DNA of 64,000 bases from Uloborus plumipes (lineage: Eukaryota > Arthropoda > Arachnida > Araneae > Uloboridae), in NCBI GenBank assembly GCA_038373865.1, contig JAXGGA010002868.1:1-64000 (forward strand), written 5' to 3'. The position numbers and the translations under genes are program-made. The first letter of the stretch is position 1. Every line of letters starts with the position of its first letter. Below are positions 1-10,277 of this stretch, piece after piece. Below the pieces are notes generated by a model. That model was not told where the DNA came from, made no database searches, and saw only the letters and a list, made by a program, of their open reading frames with translations.

Positions 1-230
1 CAATTAGTTATAACATTCAGGTATCTATTACTTAACACATTGTAGTCTCTATCAATCAGCATATTAATTTCCCTATCAGTCAACACATTAATCTCTCTAT
101 CAGTCAACGCATTAATATCTCTATCAGTCAAGATATTAATCTCACTATCAGTCAACTATTAATTTTTCTGTCGGCCAATCTATTAATCTCGCTGTCAATA
201 AATCTCCGGGAAGAGTTTATCACAATATCA
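1..230. repeat. Tandem repeat of about 27 bp
   Basis: Degenerate copies of ATTAATCTCTCTATCAGTCA repeat about every 27 bp from the window edge to about position 230, with increasing divergence to the right. The array may extend beyond the window. No coding potential is visible. Confidence 0.7.
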
Positions 231-279
231 ATCTCTCTATCTCTAGCAATCTATAATTCTCACAATCTATCATTCATTA

Positions 280-674
280 CACTGCAAAAAATTAACTGTT
301 GTTTTTACAGTATAATATTCGTACTAGCAGTAGAAGTTTTAGTTTAAAACTGTAAAATGCAATAATAAACTACAAAATTAGCAATTTTACAGTTTATTAC
401 CACAATTTTACAATTTATCACCACAAAATTAGCTGTGCTATGAAAACAACAGTATAATACTGGCAGCATATGTTCCAGTTTAAGACTGTAAAATGCACAG
501 TAATAAACTAAAATTAGCAATTTTAGTTTGTTATTGTAAAATTGGCAATTTTACAATTTATTACTATAAAATTAGCAATTTTAGTTTATTACTATAAAAT
601 TAGAAGTTTTTTCAGTTTATTACTATAAAATTAGCTGAATTATACTGTAAAAGCAACATTCATTTCTTACAGTG
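280..674. mobile_element. 395-bp TA-flanked MITE
   Basis: Imperfect terminal inverted repeats of about 38 bp begin CACTGCAAAAAATTAACTG on the left and CACTGTAAGAAATGAATG in reverse complement on the right. Both ends are flanked by TA, the target duplication of Tc1/mariner elements. The interior is an AT-rich series of AAATTAGCAATTTTA-like repeats without an open frame. Confidence 0.7.
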
Positions 675-676
675 TA

Positions 677-1069
677 GAGATATCAATGAATAATTTTATC
701 TGAATTCGATATTTTTGAAACAAAAACAATTTAATCGAAGCTTTGGAAGTATCCATTTTCAGCCTTTTTTTCCACCACTAAGTGATTTTATTTTAGTACA
801 GGACTAAATTAGCACAGGAGCTCAGTTCTTGAAAGTCTTCAACATGTCCAATAACTTTTACACATTAGATGAAATTCATACAATCAATTTATCCTGAACT
901 CTACAGGGCTCCAGCTTTTTCTTTTTTTGGAAATTAATTCCTGTTCTAGTACACTCAAATCTTATCCATAACATGCGTCATTAAACGTTTCTTACAACGA
1001 TTACAGAAAGAGAGCTCGCGGTGAAATTGAATTTTATTAGTTGACACGTTAACAAGTTTGTGCAACAAC

Positions 1070-1108
<39 letters not shown>

Positions 1109-1839
1109 AATCGACATTTTTAGACAGAGTTCGTGTCCTGCAATCAGTATGTTTGTAAAGGGTCAGTCTCCTGCACTCGATATTTTTATGAAAGATTCGT
1201 TTGCTCTAATCGACAATCGTTGCCGCAATTGCTGCAAACAAAATATCTACACTGAAGCAGATGTCCCAAAAGAATAAATACATACAATGCTTTGAATAAA
1301 TACATTCATCGTGCGTCATTAGTTAAGTAAAAAAAAACTAAAATGAGATTTATGAGTGAAAAAAAACATATACTGCTCCAGTTTTTCAAACTATCTGCAG
1401 ATGACTTTGCTTCAGAAAGTTGAACAATGGCAGCATTGAGGCAATTTTATAGGTAGTAATTTTTGAGGCCAGGTTATGGTGGGATTGTTCCATTGTGTGA
1501 GCCAAGAATCAGCTTTTGTGTCACTTTTTTATTGCCATAAGTACGCACGAAACCAAGTGCTCACGATCTAATTTTAAAATATCTACAAAATATACAGCTT
1601 TAAATTTTCTCTAGTCTTTTTGTTATGATTTCAAACTTCTAAGCACTTCAATAACTTAAAAAACATTGAAATAAAGAGAAAAAAGTAGATAGAGCAATAT
1701 TTACAGTATATCAAAGCAGTTTTACCAAAAAGCGCATTTTAACATGATTTTTAGTGACACGTAGAAATAAAATTCTAAATTGAAGTTTTATTAAATATCT
1801 TTCTCGGATCACCTACAAGAAAGGCTGGCTTAATCCACC
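677..1839. other. Non-coding stretch, nothing recognised
   Basis: AT-rich sequence with a run of about 34 T near 1071-1104. No open frame, RNA gene or repeat boundary could be supported. Confidence 0.5.
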
Positions 1840-1844
1840 ATTAT

Positions 1845-2293
1845 TAGGGGTTAATCTAGAGAAAAATTGGGTCCGTTAAAGGACCCTTCACAAAATCCAG
1901 TCACTCAAAAAGGGACCCTTCACAAAATTCAGTCACTCAAAAACGGACCCTTCACAAAATTCAGTCACTCAAAAAGGGACCCTTCACAAAACTCAGTCAC
2001 TCAAAGGGACCCTTCACAAAACTCAGTCACTCAAAAAGGGACCCTTCACAAAATTCAGTCACTCACACAAAGGGATCCTTCACAAAATTCAGTCACTCAA
2101 AAACGGACATTCACAAAAATCCCACACTCGAAAACGGACTCTTCATAGAAATCAGAGTTTAAAAAACGATCGGGAATATTTCTTGTCGTAATATTTTTCA
2201 CAAAACTACGAATTAGATTTTACAAAATTCCAAACTATTTTTCACAAAATTCCAAAAACAGGACCTTGGTCAAATATCCTAGATTGACCCCTG
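1845..2293 (+). mobile_element. 449-bp element built of GGACCCTTCAC repeats, 5-bp target duplication
   Basis: Ends TAGGGGTTAATCTAG / CTAGATTGACCCCTG are inverted, flanked by the direct repeat ATTAT on both sides (1840-1844, 2294-2298). The left half is a tandem array of about eight 31-32 bp units containing GGACCCTTCACAAAATTCAG. The array gives a repetitive 93-codon open frame that I regard as an artefact. A longer relative lies at 56130..57748. The superfamily is not recognised. Confidence 0.7.
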
Positions 2294-2298
2294 ATTAT

Positions 2299-3487
2299 AT
2301 TCACTGCCATTGATCTGCAAAGCTATTTCATGTTTGAAAGTTCAATTTAGTAACTCGTCCAGCCGTCCGATATGCCTTATAATGCCCGTAAAAAAAGCTG
2401 AAAATAATTTCACAGAATAATGTACCAGCTTATATGCAATAAATATGTGGTTCGATGCATTCATACAAATGTATCAACTGTATTAGCGATAGTATAAATG
2501 TTCTTTGAAAAAGCTGTGTTCATGTTTTTCCCCCAAACATTTCTGGCTTATTTTACACTATCTTTACACTTGGTTTTCACAAATAGCACTTTCTACGTGT
2601 AATTATTTTTATCTTTAAACTTACGAAACACTATTAAGAAAAGGCGATTGAATATAATATACAGTTTGTCCCAGTTAAGTGTTTCATATCTTCTAGGAGG
2701 AATTAAGGTGCATCCTGATGACTCGAAATCATATAGCAATGGGGGTTGAAAATGCCTTACTAAAGCGGTGATGTACACAGAAACACCATAAAAAGACAGT
2801 GGCAAGATGGCGATATTAAGATTCAGAAATATTTTCTCGTTTTAGGATGTGAATTGAAAGTTTGAAACTAATACATACGACTTTTTAAAAGTTGAACTTA
2901 AAAACTGAATTTAAAGTGCAGCTATCTACTTTTGAAGTATGGAAAATAAGTGATCAGAAACAAAAAACATTTTTCGTCATGGCGAATGATTGGGGACGAT
3001 GACAGCTAAAAGCTAAAAGCAAACATTACAAGAGAAAAATGATACTTTAAAAATGCGTACAAAAAGATTAAATTGGTAGGATCAATACGTGCTCCCATCC
3101 CAAATCCTAAACATATTCGAAGTATGTTGTCAACTTATCTCCCTCGTAAATATTTCCTCGGTTGGAAAATAGCTCGTTTGGATGGTTCTGATGAAATAAT
3201 TCAACATGATTAATTTCTAATGATAGACTTTCCATGTATCTAACACCTTAAATATTCTACGATGTTGCTGCCCGACAAAGAAAATCATATTCACTCTAAA
3301 AAGTGCTTGTAAGTGTAACTTAGTTATGCAAAAATATTTGATTAAGCAGATTTCAATTCAAAAAGTCAAGTACGAAAAAAATATAATACCTCGCTACTCA
3401 TAATGAAATAAAGTCTTAAAAATGTGGTATGAAATGAGCCTTTGTTTCCTGGTTGTTTCCTTGATGGTCATTTGAAAAGATAAAATG
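2299..3487. other. Non-coding stretch, nothing recognised
   Basis: AT-rich sequence with only short unrelated open frames on either strand. No repeat ends or gene fragments could be supported. Confidence 0.4.
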
Positions 3488-4013
3488 CTAAGCAAATAAA
3501 TGAAGAGCAACAGAGAAAGTGTCGAGGTATTTGGAGGGTGTAGAAGAACCGTTGGGAAATTTATAGGCTTTCGAGGTAGTGTTTCTAACACAATTGGGTC
3601 TGAAGAATAGTGGTAAGAAGGCAGCTTCATCTTTGGTATCCTGGTTGCCTTCTTGCAGGCCAGCTGTAGTTGAAAAAGAGCTGATCCGGTTGGTAGTTAT
3701 GGAGGGAGTATCAAGAAAGCTGATGGCTGTGACTCTGTGAAAAAGCATTTGAGGAGTTTATAGGCTATGGGAGTAGTTTTGCTGACTTGATTGGGTTTGG
3801 ACGTAATTCTGAAGAAATGAGATAATCAATGGATTGGGCATCCCGCTTTTGTGTTTTAACAGCATCAGTAGAATACGAAACTTGAAAATCTTTATCTGCA
3901 TAAATGTTGATCCCTAGAGTTTTGTTTAAATAGAATAGGTACTCAAACCTGAGTTGGATAATATGATAATCACACATTCCACTCGTCATCTTACTCACCC
4001 AGTTTTTTGTCAT
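3488..4013 (-). other. Unrecognised open-frame cluster, possible decayed coding remnant
   Basis: Two neighbouring minus-strand open frames (3765..4013, 82 codons; 3488..3748, 86 codons) lie in a stretch of slightly higher GC than its surroundings. I recognise no domain. They could be a broken gene or a transposon remnant, or chance. Confidence 0.2.
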
Positions 4014-4959
4014 CTTACCCCATCCTGACGTTTTTGTTTTGAGTTTGATTTTCAGTACCGTCTTAGCTTATCGTCAATATCCTTACCGTCAATATCCAGA
4101 AGCTTATCGTCAATATCCTGTTACATCACACATGGTTTTTACATTGCAGCTTGTATTTTATATATAATTAATTGAAGAAAAAAACTTACTCTTGTGGAGT
4201 GATTCCTTATGTTGCTAAGACAACAAATTACAATCACAAGCAATAAAAATCCATCTAGCTGGTTTGCTGCTCAAAGAACAATCCTTTCCACAGCAGTTGC
4301 AGAGTCAATTTCGTTACGTAATATCTCAGAATCAAAAATTAATTTGACAATTGACAGATGTTAATATCAATGAAAGAATTACAGAAGCTGTAAATTCGTC
4401 ATCTCACCAGATTCGTCGTTTTACTCTCCTTTACCGAAAATGTTACTGTAATGTATAAATTGCGAAACAAAGTACAGTACCTGCCGAGACTTCCGACAGC
4501 AATGACAGCTCCTTTCTTATTGCTCAAGAGTTTCACATCAATCATGCCATAGTTGTTCAGAAGCCTAGAGAGCTAGAAAACAGGTTGAAAAATAAGCTTG
4601 TAGTACACCTCTAACCAAAGGCAACTCCGATGGGAGATCACTGTGACCTCCAACTTTTCCACATTTGACAAATTTTTGCTGACGTTCAGCAAATTGGAGA
4701 CAATATTGCAACATTCTTTTTGCCTTTTTAACTGTTTTTAATGGTGCCTAATGTTTCTTCTCATTACGTGTATGCATATATACACTAATCAAAACAATTT
4801 AAGAATTCTGTAAGTTTCATATATTTCATACAGTCAAAATATTTCTAATTTTAAGCTTTTTACAGGAGGAGTGATAAATTTTAATGGAGTGATACAAGAG
4901 CCAGTGCTGCCATCTATCGATTACATTCATCGTATGCTTTCATCGAATATTGAAACATC
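4014..4959. other. Non-coding stretch before the foldback element
   Basis: AT-rich intergenic sequence. A short direct repeat (CTTACCGTCAATATCC / CTTATCGTCAATATCC) occurs near 4070-4112. Nothing else is supportable. Confidence 0.4.
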
Positions 4960-6940
4960 TTCGACATTAGGGTGGAGCGAAAAAAATGAATTTTTGATTT
5001 TCGTAAACGGGTACCTTTCATTTACTGTGAATGAGGATAAGTAACAATTCTGTAAAATATTTCACTTTTGCGACGTCATCTTTAGTCTGCGCATTTGGCC
5101 TAAAGTTTTGAAATTTCTGATTTTTTTTGGATTTTTCAAAATTTTTTAAAAAATATTGCAAATGATAAAACTAGTGACGGGTGGTTATTAAATGGAAGAA
5201 AAAGGTTTGAAATATACAAAGAATTTTTTAAAACCATTTTAGACTATTATTTCAGTTCGTGCATTGCGCTCAAAGTTCATCGAATTTCCCAAAATTTCTG
5301 ATCTTTTCGACATTTTTTAACTCAGTATTTCCTCTCAATATTCACTTGAAGTGTCTTCAAACTTGTTTTTATTAATTTTGTTATTACTTTGAACCCTGCA
5401 ACTCTTCGCTAGCTCATGTGGAACTACCCAGGACTCACCACGAGGAGGTGACCGCACTTCTAGTCCTACACGTGAACCCTTCCTTCCAACCAATGCAAGC
5501 ACGTATTTACATTTCTTAGATACGTCTTTCACAGTTAAATTGTTCCTTTGTGTCGTAAATTGATCAAATATTTCTGTCAGATATCCTCGTTTTTACTAAA
5601 CTTTTTCTTTTCCTGTGATTACATACCAATTTTGAAGAGCTTGTGACCTATTCGACAGCTCTTTCAACTGATTGAGTCTTGAATGGCAGTTTAAAAAGAG
5701 CGCATTCAGAAATCATATTTAAATTCTCAGCTTCCATAATCTTTGTAAATATTGTGTTGTTAAATTACCTGTAAAAGGTAGCTTTGTAATTTTCCACATC
5801 ATGGCAAGAAATCATATCGATGTATACTGACTTTTGATTTATGTATATAATGTATGAAAATAGATTTTGTCTATTTTTTGGGATCTGAAGCGTTCTTACT
5901 TGTTTGCTTGTTTGTTTTCTAGATTGAGCGTTTATAATACGATTTAAAACAAGTTTCTTTATATGCTCTCTCTTATGAACTAACTAGGTTATTTCCCGGC
6001 GTTGTCCGGGTGCTTATTAATACAACATAGCTCTAAAAAATATTTGAATAAATTCTATCCACATGGGAATATAAAAACTTATTTCATGCTAAAAAGAAAT
6101 AGTTGAGCCTTAAATGAATAATTCATTGTTGATCGTAATCTTTGTAGGAAAATACTCCTATTTAAATGTGTTACATTTTATCAATTTGTGTGCTTAAAGT
6201 CTTATGTCTATTACTCTATCTATTCAAAATTATAAGAAAATGGCCATTTTGAGACAAAAGACTTGAATTTTGGGCTTTTTGGATCTTTTTAGCCTACTTT
6301 CCCGTTAAAAATAAAAGAGACGAAAAAAGCATTAAAATTGGCTTAATGCATCTAAAAAATGTCGCCAAGTCCAAAACATATCGCCAAGTCCAAAAAATAT
6401 CGCCAAGTCCAAAAAATATCGCCAAGTAAAAAAAAGTCAAAAAGAAACAAAAAAATGAAATAAATATCGAAAAATTAAAAATTTGAAAGTAGGGTATTGA
6501 GATGGGGAATTTGTGTGTCGGTCTGTCGGTCGGTCTGTCGGTCGGTCTGTCGGTCTGTCTGTCCCCCCCTAATAACTTTTGAATGAACATTCCGATTTGG
6601 ACAAACTTTTTTTTGTTGGAAAGATCTCGGCGAGTACAGCTCATTCCCATATTTGATTTTTCGATTTGAACAATTTTTGGTTCAACTTTGAGCCGTTCAA
6701 ACAACCAGTCCCGCGATACTAACTTTTGAATGAACAGTCCGATTTGAACAAACTTTTTTTTGTTCGAAAGGTCTTTTCAAGGATACTTCATTCCCGTATC
6801 TACATTTTCGATTTGAACAATTTTTCGTTCAACATTGAACCGTTCAAGCAACCTTTCCCCACCTAATAGTTTTTAGCCTACTTTCCCGTTAAAAATAAAA
6901 GAAAGACGAAAAAAGTATTAAAAGTGGCTTAATGCATCTA

Positions 6941-7456
6941 AAAAATATCGCCAAGCCCAAAAAATATCGCCAAGTCCAAAAAATATCGCCAAGTCCAAAA
7001 AATATCGCCAAGCCCAAAAAATATCGCCAAGCCCAAAAAATATCGCCAAGTCCAAAAAATATCGCCAAGTCCAAAAAATATCGCCAAGCCCAAAAAATAT
7101 CGCCGAGCCCAAAAAATATCGCCAAGCCCAAAAAATATCGCCAAGCCCAAAAAATATCGCCAAGCCCAAAAAATATCGCCAAGTCTAAAAAATATGACCA
7201 AGCCCAAAAAATATCGCCAAGCTCAAAAAATATCGCCAAGCCCAAAAAATATCGCCAAGCCCAAAAAATATCGCCAAGCCCAAAAAATATCGCCAAGTCC
7301 AAAAAATATCGCCAAGTCCAAAAAATATCGCCAAGTCCAAAAAATATCGCCAAGCCCAAAAAATATCGCCAAGCCTAAAAAATATCGCCAAGCCCAAAAA
7401 ATATCGCCAAGCCCAAAAAATATCGCCAAGCCCAAAAAAGATCGCCAAAAAATATC
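6941..7456. repeat. 19-bp minisatellite, about 27 copies
   Basis: The unit AAAAAATATCGCCAAGYCC repeats every 19 bp with Y = C or T and rare substitutions. Because 19 is not a multiple of three and the unit has few stops, open frames of 80-180 codons appear in several frames on both strands. They encode an artificial FFGLGDIFWAWRYFLGLAI-like repeat. Smaller arrays of the same unit lie near 6350-6428, 37845-37893 and 38738-38815. Confidence 0.95.
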
Positions 7457-7598
7457 GCCAAGTTAAAAAAAAGCCAAAAAGAAATAAAAAGGTAAAATGA
7501 ATATCGAAAAAATAAAAAATTGAAAGTAGGGTATTGAGATGGAGAATTTGTGTGTCGGTCTGTCGGTCGGTCGGTCGGTCTGTCTGCCCCCCCCCCCC

Positions 7599-8180
7599 TA
7601 ACAATTTTTGATTGAACATTCCGATTTGAACAAATTTTTTTTTGTTGGAAAGATCTCGGCGAGTACAGCTCATTCCCATATTTGATTTTTCGATTTGAAC
7701 AATTTTTGGTTCAACTTTGAACCGTTCAAACAACCTGCCTCGCGATACTAACTTTTTAATGAACAGTCCGATTTGAACAAACTTTTTTTTGTTCGAAAGA
7801 TCTTATCAAGAATACTTCATTCCCGTTTTTAAATTTCCGATTTGAACAATTTTTCGTTCAACATTGAACCGTTCAAACAAGCTCTCACACCTAATAACTT
7901 TTGAATGAACAGTCCGATTTAAACAAACTTTTTTTTGTTCAAAAGATTTTGGCAAGGATGCTTCATTACCGTATTTAAATTTTTAATTTGAACATTTTTT
8001 TCGTTCAACATTGAACCGTTCAAACAACCTTTCCCCACCTAATAACTTTTAAGTGAACCGTCCGAATTGAATAAACTTTTTTTTGTTCGAAAGATTTTGG
8101 AGAGGTTCATTCCTATATTTCACTTTTCAATTTGAACCATTTTTCGTTCAATGATGAACCGTTCAGAAAAAATGTTAACA
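7599..8180 (+). repeat. Tandem units of about 147 bp
   Basis: Four units start near 7599, 7747, 7892 and 8040, each beginning with a TAATAACTTTTGAATGAACA-like string and ending with a TTGAACCGTTCAAACAACC-like string. Two more units lie at about 6570-6870. The same unit recurs in the 37770..41540 array. Confidence 0.85.
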
Positions 8181-10277
8181 AGCCTACGGAGAAATTTAAA
8201 TTGAATGTTGATTCTGAACTTCAAGGCGGATTTCCTTCAAACTAACTTTGCAAGAAAATGGTTTTGATAAATAATGTATTGTAAAGTACTTTTCTGAATA
8301 ATCTTCTGTGAGGACTCTGATTCCGACTCCGACAACGCAAACATGGCGGAAATGCAGGCTCAGAAAAAATGACTGACTGGGCAGACGATTTTTTGTTTAT
8401 TTATTTATTTGCTTTGTTTAATTCATTACTATTGTTTTTTTTTTTTTTTTTTTTGGCAGACGATTTTTTTTGTTAACAAAAATTTTTCATTCACGAGAGC
8501 ATTTTATTCTTTATTTATATTTATTAACTGGCAACGGATTAAAAATGAAATTCGAGACATTTTATAACGATTTTTTTTCTTTCTTTGATTAAATGTGTTT
8601 TGATGTTCTTTGTTCTTTTATTTATTTTTTTTTTTCTTTTGAAAGCGGTTGTGGAATTTTTCTACGGAAGAACTATGACAGTTACGTTCTTTAAATGGTG
8701 CGACAAAACTTTATTGACTCGTTTATTTACTTTTTACGTGTCTATTTCATCTGATGAGAGGGGTATATTTTGCTTTTAGAAATCAGCTTTAAGTGCTATA
8801 AAGGTATGTTTGACATAATTTTCAGTTTCAGATAATTAATAGAATATTGATCAGATGCTAGAATGCCGATATCGATGTACGGGAAAGTAGGCTCGTTTAG
8901 TTCTTGACAGAACTTCTTGTTTTAATTTCAAAACCCCTGCCTATGTGAATTCTAATGCATCAGGGAGCCTCTGTGCCAAGTTTGTTGAAAATCCGACGAA
9001 AACTGGATTTGTATAAGGAACAAACATACATACATTTGATAACAGCATATTTCTTGGGTGCAAAGTATACATTGTTTTGAATAGATGTGAATACAATGTT
9101 CTGTTTTTTCCCGGAGAGATAATCTTTAAAATCTCACACGAATTCATAGCTAAATTTAGTAACGTCTGTACTTCATCCTTAAAGAGCAAGGAAACTTTTA
9201 CCCGCGAAAGATATGAACTCTTTTAAAAATTATAGTGTAAAGATTGTTTGCTGTAGTCAACATCTTACTAGGGAAAGCTTTCTTGGACTTCTGTTTCACA
9301 TTTTTTTTTTTTTGGATATTTTCCCAGTCAAAACTACCTTGCTCATCTCATGAAGTTACTGTTGCTCAGTACTTAAACCATTTTTATTGTCAAAATCAAT
9401 CTGATCAATGACAAATTCTATAGAGGTTCATATTGAACTGCTTTGAAAGTATAACATGTTTAGCTTCGTCTAACAGGCCCAAAAACTACTTTGGTCCACT
9501 GGTAGGTCCATCTAATTTTTTTCAAAAAATGCAGCAAATTAAGTTCATTCAAAAGTAATTGGCAAATGTTTTATTACAGAGGTCTACCAAGTTTTTCTTC
9601 CAGTTTCCGTATTACACCTTTGTTTTCCTGTCTTTGTAGTGCATCCATCAAAACCAATGCAAACAATTTCCTACTCAAAGAAACAATTTATTGTTTCTGA
9701 CTTGTCTAAGAAATGTAAATGTATGCTCTCATCGGCTGGAAGCAAGGGGAGCGCGAATGACACCCAAAGTGCGGCCACTTCCTCGTGGTGAGCCCTGGGT
9801 AATTTCAATGAGCAAGCATAGAGTTGAGTAGTTCAAAGAAACAACAAAATGATTAAGAAAATATTTTGAAGGCACTTTTAGTAAATATTGAGAGGAAATA
9901 TTGAATTATAAAATTTCTGCTAATATTGAAAATATCGGAAATTTCTGAAAATTTGATGAATTTTGGGCCTAATGCGCATACTGAAATTATAATCTGAAAT
10001 TATTTTTAAAAATTTCTTGTATATTTCAAACCTTTTTCTTCCATTTAATAACCACCCGCCACTAGTTTTATCATTTGCAATATTTTTAAAAAAAAATTGA
10101 AAAATCCAAAAAAAAATCAGAAATTTCAAAACTTTAGGCCAAATGCGCAGACTAAAGATGACGTCGCAAAAGTGAAATATTTTACAGAATTGTTACTTAT
10201 CCTCATTCACAGTAAATGAAATGTACCCGTTTACTAAAATCAAAAATTCATTTTTTTCGCTCCACCCTATTCGACAT

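Larger units (their letters stand above)
6288..8921 (+). mobile_element. Helentron/HINE-like element with internal tandem repeats (copy A)
   Basis: The left end AGCCTACTTTCCCGT (6291) and ACGGGAAAGTAGGCT (8879-8893) are inverted. The latter is followed by the hairpin AGTTCT-TGAC-AGAACT (8899-8914) and the end TCTTGTT. Subterminal inverted repeats, internal tandem repeats and a 3' hairpin are the layout known for non-autonomous helentrons (HINE, DINE-1). The interior holds a 19-bp minisatellite, a GTCG/GTCT microsatellite and units of about 147 bp. A second complete 5' end occurs at 6875, so the copy is a partial tandem. No Rep/helicase is seen. The class is an inference. Confidence 0.6.
4968..10269. 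mobile_element. 5.3-kb foldback element, ends TAGGGTGGAGCG, 8-bp target duplication
   Basis: The element begins TAGGGTGGAGCGAAAAAAAT and ends with its reverse complement CGCTCCACCCTA. Perfect 8-bp direct repeats TTCGACAT flank it (4960-4967, 10270-10277). The arms (about 4968-5545 and 9690-10269) are near-complementary over roughly 580 bp, including a GC-richer block around 5400-5500 and 9735-9830. The centre holds the helentron-like element at 6288..8921 and other repeat debris. No transposase is seen, so it must be mobilised in trans. An 8-bp duplication fits hAT, P or Merlin mechanisms, but the superfamily is unassigned. A second member lies at 52888..55663. Confidence 0.85.

Noticed and set aside
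1867..2148. 93-codon plus-strand frame of DPSQNSVTQK repeats
   Set aside because: Produced by the GGACCCTTCAC tandem units of a non-coding element.
6941..7456. CRISPR-like array
   Set aside because: The repeats are directly adjacent without unique spacers and the window is eukaryotic; this is a minisatellite.
6889..7733. Open frames of 80-180 codons on both strands with GLGDIFWAWRYFL-type repeats
   Set aside because: They follow the 19-bp minisatellite in several frames and have no coding signature of their own.
4968..10269. Assembly artefact (inverted duplication) as the explanation for the large palindromes
   Set aside because: Perfect 8-bp duplications at the borders, TA flanks in the other cases, arm divergence and arm-specific insertions argue for real elements, though long reads should confirm.
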